Source: Cellulomonas soli (lineage in GTDB: Bacteria > Actinomycetota > Actinomycetes > Actinomycetales > Cellulomonadaceae). Taken from it: DNA of 64,000 bases. Made by a program: the position numbers and the translations under genes. Under the pieces are notes generated by a model that had not been told where the DNA came from, searched no databases, and was given only the letters and a program-made list of their open reading frames with translations. Position 1 is the first letter of the stretch; each line of letters starts with the position of its first letter. The stretch is from positions 2,790,001 through 2,854,000 of the forward strand of contig NZ_JACBZJ010000001.1 in NCBI RefSeq assembly GCF_013409305.1. The letters are read 5' to 3'. Positions 26,658 through 36,035 of the stretch are shown here, piece by piece.

Positions 26658-27920
26658 TCACCCGGCGTGCGCGCCCGCCGTGGCCCCGGGGGTGACGTCC
26701 TGGTCGAGGTGGGGCCCCTGGGCCGCCTCGCCACCCTCGGCCGCCTCGGCGCTCGCGGCCACGCGGGCGACCGGCTGCGGTGCGCCGCGGCGGGTCGCGA
26801 GCGCGTCCCGGTAGGTGTCGACGACCTGCGGCCCGACGCTCTCCACGTCGAACTGCCGGGCCTGGGCGAGCTGGCGCCGCCGGACCGCCTCCGGGCGTCG
26901 CGGTCCGGCGATGCGCTCGGCGAGCAGGCGGGCGAACGCCGGGACGTCCTGCGTCGGCACGAGGTGGTCGGTGAGCGGCCCCAGGACCGCCCGGTAGCCG
27001 GCGTTGTCGCCGGCCAGCACGACGCCGTGCGTGGCAGCCAGGGCCTCGACGACGCTGATCCCGAAGCTCTCGCCGCCCAGGCTGGGCAGGGCAACCACGT
27101 CGGCGTCGGCCAGCATCCGGGCCTTGTCGTCCTCGGCGACGAACCCCGGGAAGTCCACGACGCCCTCGAGGCCCTCGTCGCGCACGAAGTCGCGCAGGTC
27201 GTCCAGCAGCGGGCCACGGCCGGCGATCGTCACCCGGAACGGCACGTCGGTGAGGTGCTCGCGACGGATCGTCGCGACCGCCCGCAGCAGGTGCGGGGCG
27301 CCCTTGCGCTCGACGAGGCGTCCGAGGAACAGCACGTGCACGGGACCGTCCTGCGGGTGCGCAGCCGCGTCGGTGACGAACGCGTCGACGGCGACCGGGT
27401 TCGGCACGACGTGGGCGTCGAACCCGAACGCGTCGCGGCCGAACTCCCGGGCGGGCTCGGACACGGCGAGCATCCGGTCGAACCGTCGCAGCTGGCGTCG
27501 CTGCGCGAGGCCCATCAGGCGGGCGCCGAGAGCGATCGCGGGCCCGGCCGGAACGATGTGGAACGTGCCCACGACGGCGGTCGTGGCGGGCACGCGGGTG
27601 ACGAGGCGGCCGGCCATGAGCGGGCTGCACGGCATGGCGACGTGCACGACGTCCAGCGCCAGGTCGTCGAGCACCGAGCGCAGCTCGCGGTCCCGGGTGA
27701 ACGTCGGCGTGCTCAGCGCGTTGCCGTTGGCCCGCACCGCGACGGACCGCCCGATCCGGTGCAGCTGCGGCAGGTCCGTCCGGGTGGTCGACGGGGCGAC
27801 GTAGTGCACGTCGTGGCCCTGGGAGGTGAGCCAGCGCCCGAGGGTGAGGACGTGCTGCTGGACACCGTCGGGCCGGTCGAGGGAGTCGTCCAGCACGAGA
27901 GCGACGCTCAGGGGCTCCAT
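26658..27920 (-). CDS. GT4-family glycosyltransferase
   Basis: GT-B fold retaining glycosyltransferase, 420 aa, like mannosyltransferases of the PimB/PimC type. The N-terminal acceptor domain has DGVQQHVLTLGRWL, and the C-terminal donor domain has LFLGRLVERKG and the EX7E motif in GESFGISVVEALA. The last ~40 residues are Ala/Glu/Gly-rich and probably disordered. The ATG at 27920 is used. A lipid or cell-envelope polysaccharide acceptor is inferred from the family. Confidence 0.88.
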   Translation of the reverse strand: MEPLSVALVLDDSLDRPDGVQQHVLTLGRWLTSQGHDVHYVAPSTTRTDLPQLHRIGRSVAVRANGNALSTPTFTRDRELRSVLDDLALDVVHVAMPCSPLMAGRLVTRVPATTAVVGTFHIVPAGPAIALGARLMGLAQRRQLRRFDRMLAVSEPAREFGRDAFGFDAHVVPNPVAVDAFVTDAAAHPQDGPVHVLFLGRLVERKGAPHLLRAVATIRREHLTDVPFRVTIAGRGPLLDDLRDFVRDEGLEGVVDFPGFVAEDDKARMLADADVVALPSLGGESFGISVVEALAATHGVVLAGDNAGYRAVLGPLTDHLVPTQDVPAFARLLAERIAGPRRPEAVRRRQLAQARQFDVESVGPQVVDTYRDALATRRGAPQPVARVAASAEAAEGGEAAQGPHLDQDVTPGATAGAHAG

Positions 27921-28151
27921 CGCGTCAGGCACCTGACGCCGTGCAGCAGGCACCCGCGTGCGCGACCCGGCCCGTGGTGGGCGGACGGTGTGACCTCATC
28001 CCGACTCCTTCTCCGGCCACGGCGCCGTCGGCAGCGCGTTCGGTGACCAGTCTTCGCAAGTCGGTCTCGCCTGTCGTCAGCCCAGCGACGTGGTGCGGAT
28101 ACCGTACCCGCGGTACCGGCCGCGCGGGGGTGACGTCCGCCCCGGATGTGC

Positions 28152-29387
28152 TCAGCGCGGGGGCGGCTCGTCGCCGTGGATCAGCCGTTCGAGCGGCAGC
28201 AGCGCCGCGCCGACCGCCACCGTGTCGCCGCCGAACGTCGCCGGGAGCAGCGTGAACTGGCCACCCGGTCGGGCCAGTGAGCTCGCGCGGACGGCCGCCT
28301 CGATGCGTGGGCCGAGCGTCGGCATGAGGCGCAGGCCGACCCATCCGCCGATGACGATCCGCTGCGGGTTGGTGAGGTTGACCAGGCTGCCCAGGGCGGG
28401 TCCGAGGGTGTCGACGACGTCGTCGACCACGGCCGTCGCCCCGGGTTCGCCTCGTTCGGCGGCGTCGACCAGCTCGCCGAGGGCACGCCACCCGGAGCCC
28501 TCGAACCGGGCGCCGGTACGGGACCAGGCGTCGAGGATCGCGTCGGCGCCGACATAGGCCTCGAGGCAGCCGTGGCCTCCGCACCGGCACGCTCGACCGG
28601 CGCGCTCCACCTTGGTGTGCCCCCACTCGCTGGCGCTGCTGTGCGCCCCCTGCTGGAGCACGCCGTCGACGACCATGCCGAGGCCGACGCCGCGGCCCAG
28701 CAGCACGACCAGGGCGTGCCGCACGCCTCGCGCGGCGCCGAACCACTGCTCGGCCTTCGCGAGCGTCTTGGCGCCGTTGTCGGCGACGACCCCCGGGTGC
28801 CCCGGCACCAGGTCGGTGATCGGCACGGGGTCCCAGCCCAGGCTCTGCGCGTACAGCACCTGCCGGCCGTCGGGGTCGGTCTCGACGATGCCGGGCAGCC
28901 CGAGGCCGATCCCGGCCAGACGGGTCCACGCCTCGGGGTTGCGCTCCTCGAGCGCGGCGAGCGCCTCGGTCAGGTCGCGACCGATCATGTCGGGCAGCTC
29001 CTCGGCGTGCCCGCCGCGGAACTCGCGGTCGACGCGCCGCATGCGCAGGTCGAACAGCTCCACGGCGACGCCTCGCTCGCCGACGTCGGCCCCCACCAGG
29101 TAGGCGCCGTCGGGTCGGGGGGCGACGAGCGTGATCGGGCGGCCGCCCTGCGAGGAGACGGTGCCCACCTCCTCGACGAGACCCTCCTCGACCAGCTCGG
29201 TGACGAGGTTCGTCGCGGAGGCGAGCGAGAGCCCGCAGTCCCGGGCGATGTCCGCGCGCGAGGTCTCGCCTGCCAGGACGACGTGGGTGAGCACGAGGGC
29301 CCTGTTGTGACGGCGCAGCGAGGTCACGGTGGCCCGCCGGGGTGCGAGGGCCGCGGCACGCCGCAAGGGCAGGTCGGGGGTCGTCAC
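28152..29387 (-). CDS. ROK family transcriptional regulator
   Basis: ROK repressor, 411 aa. The N-terminal winged helix (TSRADIARDCGLSLASATNLV) is followed by a sugar-kinase-like domain with the zinc signature CRCGGHGCLEAYVG and the phosphate motif near GLGLPGIV. It overlaps the GH5 gene stop by 4 nt, so it is the last gene of the carbohydrate operon it most likely controls. The inducer is probably a gluco-oligosaccharide or its phosphate. Confidence 0.92.
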   Translation of the reverse strand: MTTPDLPLRRAAALAPRRATVTSLRRHNRALVLTHVVLAGETSRADIARDCGLSLASATNLVTELVEEGLVEEVGTVSSQGGRPITLVAPRPDGAYLVGADVGERGVAVELFDLRMRRVDREFRGGHAEELPDMIGRDLTEALAALEERNPEAWTRLAGIGLGLPGIVETDPDGRQVLYAQSLGWDPVPITDLVPGHPGVVADNGAKTLAKAEQWFGAARGVRHALVVLLGRGVGLGMVVDGVLQQGAHSSASEWGHTKVERAGRACRCGGHGCLEAYVGADAILDAWSRTGARFEGSGWRALGELVDAAERGEPGATAVVDDVVDTLGPALGSLVNLTNPQRIVIGGWVGLRLMPTLGPRIEAAVRASSLARPGGQFTLLPATFGGDTVAVGAALLPLERLIHGDEPPPR

Positions 29388-30952
29388 AGCAGGTCACCGG
29401 GGTGCCGGGCGTCGCGCAGGTGGAGCGTGGCGAGCGCGGTCGGGCCGGTGGCCGTGACCCGCAGCCCGCGCTCGACGCGCTCGACCCGCACGGCGGCGGG
29501 TGCCCCCGCGGGGCCCGTGGCCCGCACGCGCGACGGCTCCACGTCGCCCTCGAGCTCGTACTCGAGCCAGTCGCCGGTGTCGAGCTCCACCATGAGCTCC
29601 TCCTCGGGCGCGTAGGGCCGTCCGTCGGTCTGCTGGAACGGGTTCTCGGGGTGCGCGCCGTCGGTCGTGAAGCGCATCGGCACCGGGTCATCCTCCCGGA
29701 TGCCGGGCAGCGTCCGCTGCCGGGAGGTCGCGAACGACACCCCGGCACCCCGGAACCCGAAGCCCCATGCGGGCACCCGGGCGGGGGAGCAGCCGGTGGC
29801 GGCCGCGACGACGTCCGGCTGCCAGACGGCGTGCTCGAACCGCATCGCCTCCAGCAGGTCGTCGAGGACCCGGCGGGCCGCCGCGGGGTCGATCGCCGCA
29901 CCGCCCTCGGCGGCCTCGACGATCCGTGACCAGCCCTCCGGTGCGGTGACCGACACGGGGGAGGTGCGGGTGTCGACCTTCTTCCACGGCCACAGGTTCC
30001 AGCCGATGCCCTCGGACTCGTAGAGCCGGAACGCGGTGTAGATCCACTCGAGGGTGTTCTCGCCGCCCTCGCCCATGTACACCGGCAGGCCCAGCTCGTC
30101 GCGGGTGCGCAGGTAGCGGGCGATGCTCGGGCGGTCGGGCGAGGACCAGTACTTGTGGAACTGCAGCAGCGAGTTCTCGTCCCACACCCGGGTGAACACG
30201 TCCCAGTTCGTCGCCCAGTGCGAGCCCTCGTAGACGATCAGGTGGTCGGGGTCGGCCCGGCGGATCTCGGTCGTCAGGTCGCGGTAGAGGTCCACCAGCT
30301 CGTCGGCGTACCGGTGCTGCCACTCGTGCGGCAGGGGTTCGTTGAGCAGGTCGTAGCCCAGCACGGTCGTCTCGCCGGCGTACCGCTCGGCCAGGTCGCG
30401 CCACAGGCGCAGCGTGCGCTCGCGGTAGGTGGCGTCCATGAACAGCTCCGGAAGCCCGCGCGGGGAGTCGTCGATGTTCGTGCCCGTCTGCCCGCCGGGT
30501 GCTCCGTGCAGGTCGAGCAGCACCCACAGCCGGTGCGTCCGGCACCACCCGATGAGCCGGTCGAGCAGGACCAGCCCGTCCTCGCGGGGTCGCCCGTCGG
30601 GGTGCTGGACGACCCGGGCGTTGATGGGCACCCGGACGTGGTCGAACCCGGCGGCGGCGATCGCTGCGACGTCCTTCTCGGTGAGGAACGCATCGCGGAA
30701 GCGCGGCCAGAACTCGGCGCCGTAGTCCGCACCGGCGAGGCGGTCGACCAGGGCCTCGATCTGCCGGGGGGACTGCGCGCCCGGGCCGAAGCGCCACATG
30801 TAGCCCTCGGGCAGCAACCAGTTGCCCAGCCCGATGCCCCGCAGCAGCAGCTCGTTCCCGGCGCCGTCGACCAGCTGCCCGTCCTGGGCGTGCACGAAGC
30901 CACCGAGGTGGGCGGGACGGCGGGTGAAGTGGACGTCGGCGGTGGTGGTCAC
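29384..30952 (-). CDS. intracellular glycoside hydrolase family 5 enzyme
   Basis: Retaining (beta/alpha)8 glycosidase, 522 aa. The opening RGIGLGNWLLPEGY resembles exo-beta-1,3-glucanase-like GH5 members. The acid/base is near Glu205 (LLNEPLP) and the nucleophile near Glu295 (YMGEGGEN). A C-terminal beta-rich module of about 130 residues follows the barrel. No signal peptide, so it should act in the cytoplasm on sugars brought in by the adjoining ABC importer. The GTG at 30952 has AGGAG 6 nt upstream. Confidence 0.88.
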   Translation of the reverse strand: MTTTADVHFTRRPAHLGGFVHAQDGQLVDGAGNELLLRGIGLGNWLLPEGYMWRFGPGAQSPRQIEALVDRLAGADYGAEFWPRFRDAFLTEKDVAAIAAAGFDHVRVPINARVVQHPDGRPREDGLVLLDRLIGWCRTHRLWVLLDLHGAPGGQTGTNIDDSPRGLPELFMDATYRERTLRLWRDLAERYAGETTVLGYDLLNEPLPHEWQHRYADELVDLYRDLTTEIRRADPDHLIVYEGSHWATNWDVFTRVWDENSLLQFHKYWSSPDRPSIARYLRTRDELGLPVYMGEGGENTLEWIYTAFRLYESEGIGWNLWPWKKVDTRTSPVSVTAPEGWSRIVEAAEGGAAIDPAAARRVLDDLLEAMRFEHAVWQPDVVAAATGCSPARVPAWGFGFRGAGVSFATSRQRTLPGIREDDPVPMRFTTDGAHPENPFQQTDGRPYAPEEELMVELDTGDWLEYELEGDVEPSRVRATGPAGAPAAVRVERVERGLRVTATGPTALATLHLRDARHPGDLL

Positions 30953-30966
30953 GAGGGGCTCCTGGG

Positions 30967-31878
30967 TCACTTGAGGCCGGAGAGCGCGAAGCCCTGCACG
31001 ACGTAGCGCTGGAAGACGACGAAGACGACGAGGACCGGGACGACCATCACGGAGGCGGCGGCCATCTGCAGCGGCGGGTCGACCGCGATCTGCTGGTTGA
31101 GCAGGGACAGCCCGACGGACAGCGTGTAGAGGCGCTGGTCGCCGGCGATGACCAGCGGCCACAGGAAGCTGTTCCAGCCGGCGATGAACGTCAGCACGGC
31201 CTGCACCGCGAGGATCGGCTTGGACAGCGGCAGCACGATCTGGGCGAAGAGCCGGACCTCGCCCGCGCCGTCGAGCCGGGCAGCCTCCATCGTCTCGGTG
31301 GGGATGGTGGTCATGAACTGCCGGAACAGGAAGATGCTGAACCCGCTGACCAGCGTCGGCAGCGCGATGCCGAGCAGCGTGTTCGTCAGCTGCAGGCTGT
31401 TGAGGATCAGGTAGGTCGGGATCATCGTGACCTGCACCGGGATCATCAGCGTGGCCAGCACGAGGAAGAACAGCGCCTTCTTGCCGCGGAACTCGAACTT
31501 CGCGAACGCGTAGCCGGCCATCGCCATGAGCAGGAGGCCGACGGCACCGATCAGCACGACGGCCACGGTGTTGACCAGGTACCGGCCGAAGTCGAGCTCG
31601 GTGAACAGCCGGACGTAGCTGTCGACGGTCGGGTCGCGGGGGATCAGCGAGGGCGGCGGGGTGATCGACTCCCGCTGGCTCTTGACCGACCCGCTGAGCA
31701 TCCACAGCAGCGGGAACGCGGTCAGGACGGCGCCGCAGGTCAGGGCGGTGAGCACGAGCACGTTCAGGGTGCGGCGCGAGGAGGGGTCCGTGCGTCGCCG
31801 GGCCGGGGCGCTCGGACTCGGGGTGCGTGTCCGCCGGGCGCTCGGGGTGGGTGCCACGGTGGTCTCAGTACTCGACAT
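30967..31878 (-). CDS. carbohydrate ABC transporter permease (MalG type)
   Basis: Inner-membrane permease, 303 aa, six helices. The EAA loop that contacts the ATPase is EAARLDGAGEVRLFAQIVLPLSKP. The N-terminal 40 residues are Pro/Arg/Ser-rich and cytoplasmic. Overlaps the upstream permease by 14 nt. No ATPase gene is present; actinobacterial sugar importers commonly share one MsiK-like ATPase encoded elsewhere. Confidence 0.93.
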   Translation of the reverse strand: MSSTETTVAPTPSARRTRTPSPSAPARRRTDPSSRRTLNVLVLTALTCGAVLTAFPLLWMLSGSVKSQRESITPPPSLIPRDPTVDSYVRLFTELDFGRYLVNTVAVVLIGAVGLLLMAMAGYAFAKFEFRGKKALFFLVLATLMIPVQVTMIPTYLILNSLQLTNTLLGIALPTLVSGFSIFLFRQFMTTIPTETMEAARLDGAGEVRLFAQIVLPLSKPILAVQAVLTFIAGWNSFLWPLVIAGDQRLYTLSVGLSLLNQQIAVDPPLQMAAASVMVVPVLVVFVVFQRYVVQGFALSGLK

Positions 31879-32746
31879 CGGCCTTCCTCACCCGCAGCTG
31901 GACGACGGTGACGACCGCGATGATCGCGAACAGGACGAGCGATCCGGCGCTGGCGTACCCGAACTGGTTGAGCCGGAACCCCTCCTTGTAGAGGAAGACC
32001 GACATGGACGTGGTCGCGCCGAGGGGGCCGCCGTCGGTGAGCACGAACGGTTCGTCGAAGAACTGCAACCAGGCGATGACCGTGGTGATCGTGACGAAGA
32101 AGATCGCGAAGCCCAGCAGCGGGATGACGATCGAGCGGGTGGTCCGCCACTCGCCGGCGCCGTCGAGCGAGGCCGCCTCGAGGTATTCGCGCGGCACGGC
32201 CTGCAGCGCGGCGAGGAAGATGATGATGTTCAGGCCCGTGCCTCGCCAGACGGCCACGAGCGCGACGGAGAACTTGGCCAGCGTCGGGTCGGAGAGCCAC
32301 TGCACGGGCGCGACGCCGACCTGAGAGAGCAGCCAGTTGAACAGCCCGAACTGGGTGTTGTAGAGGTAGCCCCAGACCAGCGAGATCGCCACGATGCCGG
32401 TCACCGCCGGGACGAAGTAGAACGACCGCAGCGCGCGGGCCAGGCGTCCGTCGCTGCGGTGCAGCAGCAGCGCGGTCGCCAGAGAGAGCCCGACGACGGC
32501 CGGGACGCCGACCAGGACGAAGAACGCCGTGTTGCCCAGGGCCTTCCAGAAGTCGGGGTCGTCGAGCAGGGCGGCGTAGTTGGCCAGGCCGACGAACGTC
32601 ACGTTCGACCGGTCGGCCAGGCCGGAGATGTCCATGTCGGTCAGGGACACCACGGCGGCGACGCCGATGGGCAGGACGCCGAACGCCAGCAGCAGGAGCA
32701 TCGCCGGCGAGGCGAACAGGTACGGGGCGAGCGCGTGCTTCTTCAT
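31865..32746 (-). CDS. carbohydrate ABC transporter permease (MalF type)
   Basis: Partner permease, 293 aa, six helices, with the EAA loop EAASLDGAGEWRTTRSIVIPLL. Begins MKKHALAPYLFASPA, a typical start for this family. Second gene of the SBP-permease-permease-GH5-ROK operon. Confidence 0.93.
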   Translation of the reverse strand: MKKHALAPYLFASPAMLLLLAFGVLPIGVAAVVSLTDMDISGLADRSNVTFVGLANYAALLDDPDFWKALGNTAFFVLVGVPAVVGLSLATALLLHRSDGRLARALRSFYFVPAVTGIVAISLVWGYLYNTQFGLFNWLLSQVGVAPVQWLSDPTLAKFSVALVAVWRGTGLNIIIFLAALQAVPREYLEAASLDGAGEWRTTRSIVIPLLGFAIFFVTITTVIAWLQFFDEPFVLTDGGPLGATTSMSVFLYKEGFRLNQFGYASAGSLVLFAIIAVVTVVQLRVRKADVEY

Positions 32747-32792
32747 GACCTCTCAGCTCGTGGTCGAGGTGGTGGGCGGGGCTCGGGCGGGG

Positions 32793-32828
32793 CTCGGGCG
32801 GGACGACCGGTGGGCCGCCCCGCCCGAG
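32793..32828. promoter_or_regulatory. intercistronic hairpin between SBP and permease genes
   Basis: Perfect 10-bp arms CTCGGGCGGG / CCCGCCCGAG around a 16-nt loop, immediately after the solute-binding protein stop codon; a second copy of the left arm lies at about 32781. Such hairpins usually protect the binding-protein mRNA and lower read-through into the permeases. Confidence 0.6.
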
Positions 32829-32831
32829 GGA

Positions 32832-34079
32832 TCAGCCGACGCTGACGCCTGCCGTCGACTCGCGCAGGGCGGCGAGGGCCTCGTCGCGGTCGGCGCCCTG
32901 CAGGGCGATCGAGTTGAGCGCCGTGAGCAGGTCCGCCCCGGTCCCGCCGTCCCAGTTCGGCACGAGCGGCAGCACCGCGGCGTCGGCGAGCTGGGCGGAG
33001 TACACCGCGACGAGCGGGTCACCGGTGAGGGTGGGGTCCTCGAGCGCGGCCTTGGCCGTGGGCAGCTCGCCGTTGATCTCGTACCAGTCGACCTGCGTGG
33101 CGGGGTCGGACAGGAACTCGAGCAGGTCGAGCGCGTCGTCGGCCTGCGGGGTGTCCTTCCAGAGCGCCATCGACGACCCGGCGAACAGCGAGGTCCCGGT
33201 CTCGGCGGTCGGCACGGTGGTCACGGCCCAGTCGCCCTCGAGGTCGGGCGCGGCGTCGGTGATCGACTTGGCCAGGTACGGTCCGCTGATCAGCATCGGC
33301 GTGACGCCGGTGATGAACCCCTGGGTCTGGTCGAAGTCGCCGTTGACGGGGACGCTCCCGTCCGCGTAGAGCCCGGTGTACAGGTCGACCGCGGCCTCGA
33401 ACTCCGGTGTGTCGAAGTCGATCGCGCCACTGTCGTCGAGGATGTCGCCCCCCTGCGCCCACGTCATGATGACGGGCAGGGCGCTGTCCCACTGCGGGAT
33501 GTAGTAGCCGTACTGACCCTCGCCGCGGGCGGCGAGGGTGGCGGCGTCGGCACGCAGCTCGTCCCAGGTCGCGGGTGGGGTGTCGATCCCGGCCTCGGTG
33601 AGGATGTCGGAGCGGTAGAAGAGCACGCGGGTGTCGCTGACCCACGGGATCGCGACCGTCGCGCCCTCGATCGCGGTCGCCTCGCCGGCCACGCCGTCGG
33701 CGAAGTTCTTCGCGGCGAGCGCGGGGCGCTCGGCGATGGCGTCGTCGAGCGGCATGAGTGCGCCGGCGTCGGCGAACGTGCGCAGCTTGGACAGGCCCAC
33801 CTGCAGGAGGTCGGGGCCGTCGCCGGAGGCGACCGCCGTGGTCAGCCGCTCGTCGATGCCGTCCCAGGGGATCGCGACGACGTCGACGTCCACGCCGGAC
33901 TCTGTGGTGAACGGGGCGACCAGCTTCTCGAAGTTGGCGCCCGAGTCGCCCATGATCCACACGGTCAGGGGTTCGCCCTCGCCTGCCGAGCCGTCGGAGG
34001 GCTGGGTGCAGGCGGTCAGCCCGAGGGTCAGGCCGCCGAGGGAGGCGAGCGCGAGGGCCGTCGTCGGCATTCTCTTCAT
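32832..34079 (-). CDS. carbohydrate ABC transporter solute-binding lipoprotein
   Basis: Extracellular sugar-binding protein, family 1, 415 aa. The signal peptide ends in a lipobox (LGLTACTQ), so it is membrane-anchored. The mature part has the typical fold, including IPWVSDTRVLFYRSDIL and TWDELRADAATLA. AGAGG is 7 nt before the ATG. First gene of the operon. The likely ligand is a beta-gluco-oligosaccharide, judged from the GH5 and GH30 neighbours. Confidence 0.93.
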   Translation of the reverse strand: MKRMPTTALALASLGGLTLGLTACTQPSDGSAGEGEPLTVWIMGDSGANFEKLVAPFTTESGVDVDVVAIPWDGIDERLTTAVASGDGPDLLQVGLSKLRTFADAGALMPLDDAIAERPALAAKNFADGVAGEATAIEGATVAIPWVSDTRVLFYRSDILTEAGIDTPPATWDELRADAATLAARGEGQYGYYIPQWDSALPVIMTWAQGGDILDDSGAIDFDTPEFEAAVDLYTGLYADGSVPVNGDFDQTQGFITGVTPMLISGPYLAKSITDAAPDLEGDWAVTTVPTAETGTSLFAGSSMALWKDTPQADDALDLLEFLSDPATQVDWYEINGELPTAKAALEDPTLTGDPLVAVYSAQLADAAVLPLVPNWDGGTGADLLTALNSIALQGADRDEALAALRESTAGVSVG

Positions 34080-34274
34080 CGAGATTCCTCTTCTCTGGGG
34101 GTCACGCGGCGGCCCGGTGGGGGCGGCGACGCGGTGGTGCGCGGGTGGTGCGTGGCGGGTGTGGCTCAGGTGCCCGGAGGTCCGTCGGGGTGGGGTCCCG
34201 TGCCTGCCCGTCGTCACGGGCGCGGCTTCGGGCGTCCTTGCCCGGAGGTCTTCCCCTCAGTTCCTTCAGTGCTT

Positions 34275-34303
34275 ATCGTATGTCGCGTTATAAGTCTCCG
34301 CAA
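34275..34303 (-). promoter_or_regulatory. promoter of the carbohydrate operon
   Basis: On the minus strand TTGCGG, a 17-nt spacer, then TACGAT, in an unusually AT-rich patch. It would give a leader of about 190 nt before the solute-binding protein gene. A short inverted repeat CTTAT...ATAAG overlaps it and could be the ROK operator. Confidence 0.6.
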
Positions 34304-34318
34304 GCACCCGCCGGTCCG

Positions 34319-34450
34319 GGCTTCGGCTGGAAGCGGCCGATCTCGTTCACGGCGACGACCGCCCGCTACGTGCGGATCGTGCAGACCGGCTCGGCGCCGG
34401 AGTGGTGGTCGATCGGGGAGCTGACGGCTTACACCACCGCGCCGTGCGGT
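34319..34450 (+). pseudogene. remnant of an F5/8 type C (discoidin/CBM32-like) domain
   Basis: About 44 codons encode GFGWKRPISFTATTARYVRI and, a little further, APEWWSIGELTAY. This is the C-terminal strand pattern of discoidin domains found at the end of secreted glycosidases. It has no start, no upstream domain and no in-frame stop at its natural end; TAG appears one frame over. It runs opposite to both neighbouring genes. I read it as the tail of a deleted carbohydrate-active enzyme gene. Confidence 0.6.
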
Positions 34451-34459
34451 AGGACGAAC

Positions 34460-34499
34460 GGGCGAGGGACCGGCAGGATGCGCTGCCGGTCCCTCGCCC
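34460..34499. terminator. strong bidirectional hairpin
   Basis: Perfect 17-bp stem (34460-34476 with 34483-34499) and a 6-nt loop, 20 nt downstream of the GH30 stop. It may originally have served the lost plus-strand gene as well. Confidence 0.8.
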
Positions 34500-34519
34500 T
34501 CCCTGCCATGCCGACGAGC

Positions 34520-35941
34520 TCAGCCGCCCACGAGCTCGGCCGGGACGACGAACGTGCTGAAGGAGTCGGCCGGGAGCGTCGGGGTCAGCAGCTGACCGCC
34601 GACGAGCACGCGCACGGCCTGCTCGTGCGGTTCCGGGTTGTGCACCACGACGACGAGGCTCTCGTCCGGGTTGCGGAACACCAGCTGGTTCTCGAAGCCC
34701 GTGTAGCTGAGCGTCGGGACGAACCGGGCGCCGACCTGCACGAAGTGGCTGACGTGCTTGAGCAGGTGGTACTCGTGGTTCCACGCGTACGTCCGGGTCT
34801 GCGCGTCGACGGTGACGAACGAGTTCTGCGCCCAGCCCCACCGGCTCAGGCCGCCGCGCAGCAGCGAGACGTTCCAGTACATGTAGGCGCCGGCGCCGTG
34901 GCTGAAGTAGTGCCGCATGAGGCCCCAGGAGTACCGGCAGTAGCGCCAGTCGTTGAGCCCGTCGCCGCACTCCTGCTCGGTCTGGTAGACGCGCAGCTCG
35001 GGGTGGTCGCGGTGCACGAACGGCAGGGCGCTCTTGCCGGCCCACTGGATGCCGACGCCTTGGATGGCCGCCGCGGCCTCGGGGTCGTCGAGCACGCCCT
35101 GGACGAGCGCGTCGTCGCCGCGCTCGAGCGTGCCGAGGAAGACCTCGACGCCGCGCCGCTGCATCTGCGGTCCCAGGTGCCGCACGAACCGGGCCAGGCC
35201 CTGCGGGGTCCAGGTGCAGCTGGGGAACACCTGCGGGGAGTTGAACTCGTTCTGCGGCATGACCATCCCGATGGGGATGCCGAGCTCGCGGTAGGCGTCG
35301 ACGAACCGGCCGAAATAGGCGGCGTACGCCTGCAGGTACGGCTCCTCGAGGCGGAACATGTCGGTGCCCTCGTGGCCCACCTGGTCGGGTCGCAGGCCGT
35401 TCTCGACGTCCTGGATGCCGGGCATCGGCAGGGCGCCGGCGTAGTGCCCGTTGGTCTTCATCCAGCTCGGCGGGCTCCACGGCGAGGCCCACAGGCGCAG
35501 GGACGGCTGGCGCTCCTGCGCCGCGCGGATGAACGGGACGAGGGTCTGCAGGTCGTGCTCGATCGAGAAGTGCTCGAGCGCCAGGTCGCCGTCGACCTCG
35601 TCGTAGGAGTACCAGTCGAGGGAGAAGTCGTTGGCGCCGACGGGCATGCGGCACAGCGAGAGGTTCGCGCCGACACCGGGGGTGAACAGCTCGTCGAGGA
35701 TCTGCGCGCGCTCGTCGTCGGTGAGCAACGACAGCGACGTCCAGCCGAGCTCGTTGAACGAGGCGCCGAAGCCCTCGACGGCCTGGCCCGGGCGGTCCGT
35801 CTGGACGAACACGTCGGGCATCGCGGTGACGGGGCCGAACCCCAGGTTCTCGCGGGTCTGCCAGGGTGCGGCCTCGGTGGTGACGACCCACGTCACCTGG
35901 GCGGGTGCGGCGGAGTCGTGCTCGTGCGGACGCGGGGTCAT
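34520..35941 (-). CDS. glycoside hydrolase family 30 enzyme
   Basis: GH30 retaining beta-glycosidase, 473 aa. EGFGASFNELGW near residue 56 and LWASPWSPPSWMKTN are family signatures. The acid/base is near Glu232 (MPQNEFNSP) and the nucleophile near Glu322 (YQTEQECG). A C-terminal beta-sandwich ends the protein. The family acts on beta-1,6-glucan, glucosylceramide or xylan; the company of a GH5 exo-glucanase-like enzyme favours a beta-glucan. No signal peptide. Own promoter region upstream; same strand as the importer operon but separated by a terminator. Confidence 0.9.
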   Translation of the reverse strand: MTPRPHEHDSAAPAQVTWVVTTEAAPWQTRENLGFGPVTAMPDVFVQTDRPGQAVEGFGASFNELGWTSLSLLTDDERAQILDELFTPGVGANLSLCRMPVGANDFSLDWYSYDEVDGDLALEHFSIEHDLQTLVPFIRAAQERQPSLRLWASPWSPPSWMKTNGHYAGALPMPGIQDVENGLRPDQVGHEGTDMFRLEEPYLQAYAAYFGRFVDAYRELGIPIGMVMPQNEFNSPQVFPSCTWTPQGLARFVRHLGPQMQRRGVEVFLGTLERGDDALVQGVLDDPEAAAAIQGVGIQWAGKSALPFVHRDHPELRVYQTEQECGDGLNDWRYCRYSWGLMRHYFSHGAGAYMYWNVSLLRGGLSRWGWAQNSFVTVDAQTRTYAWNHEYHLLKHVSHFVQVGARFVPTLSYTGFENQLVFRNPDESLVVVVHNPEPHEQAVRVLVGGQLLTPTLPADSFSTFVVPAELVGG

Positions 35942-36035
35942 CGGTGTCTCCTTCGTCGCCGGACCTGCCGAGCGGTCTGGCGGGCCAGGGCTCGGGGAGG
36001 GGTCTCGTCATCGGGACCGGGTGCGGTCGGGAACG

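Larger units (their letters stand above)
34080..34519. other. 440-bp intergenic region with promoter, gene remnant and terminator
   Basis: Contains the leader of the solute-binding protein gene, a promoter on the minus strand (34275-34303), a plus-strand remnant of a discoidin-type domain (34319-34450) and a strong hairpin (34460-34499). No intact gene. Confidence 0.7.
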
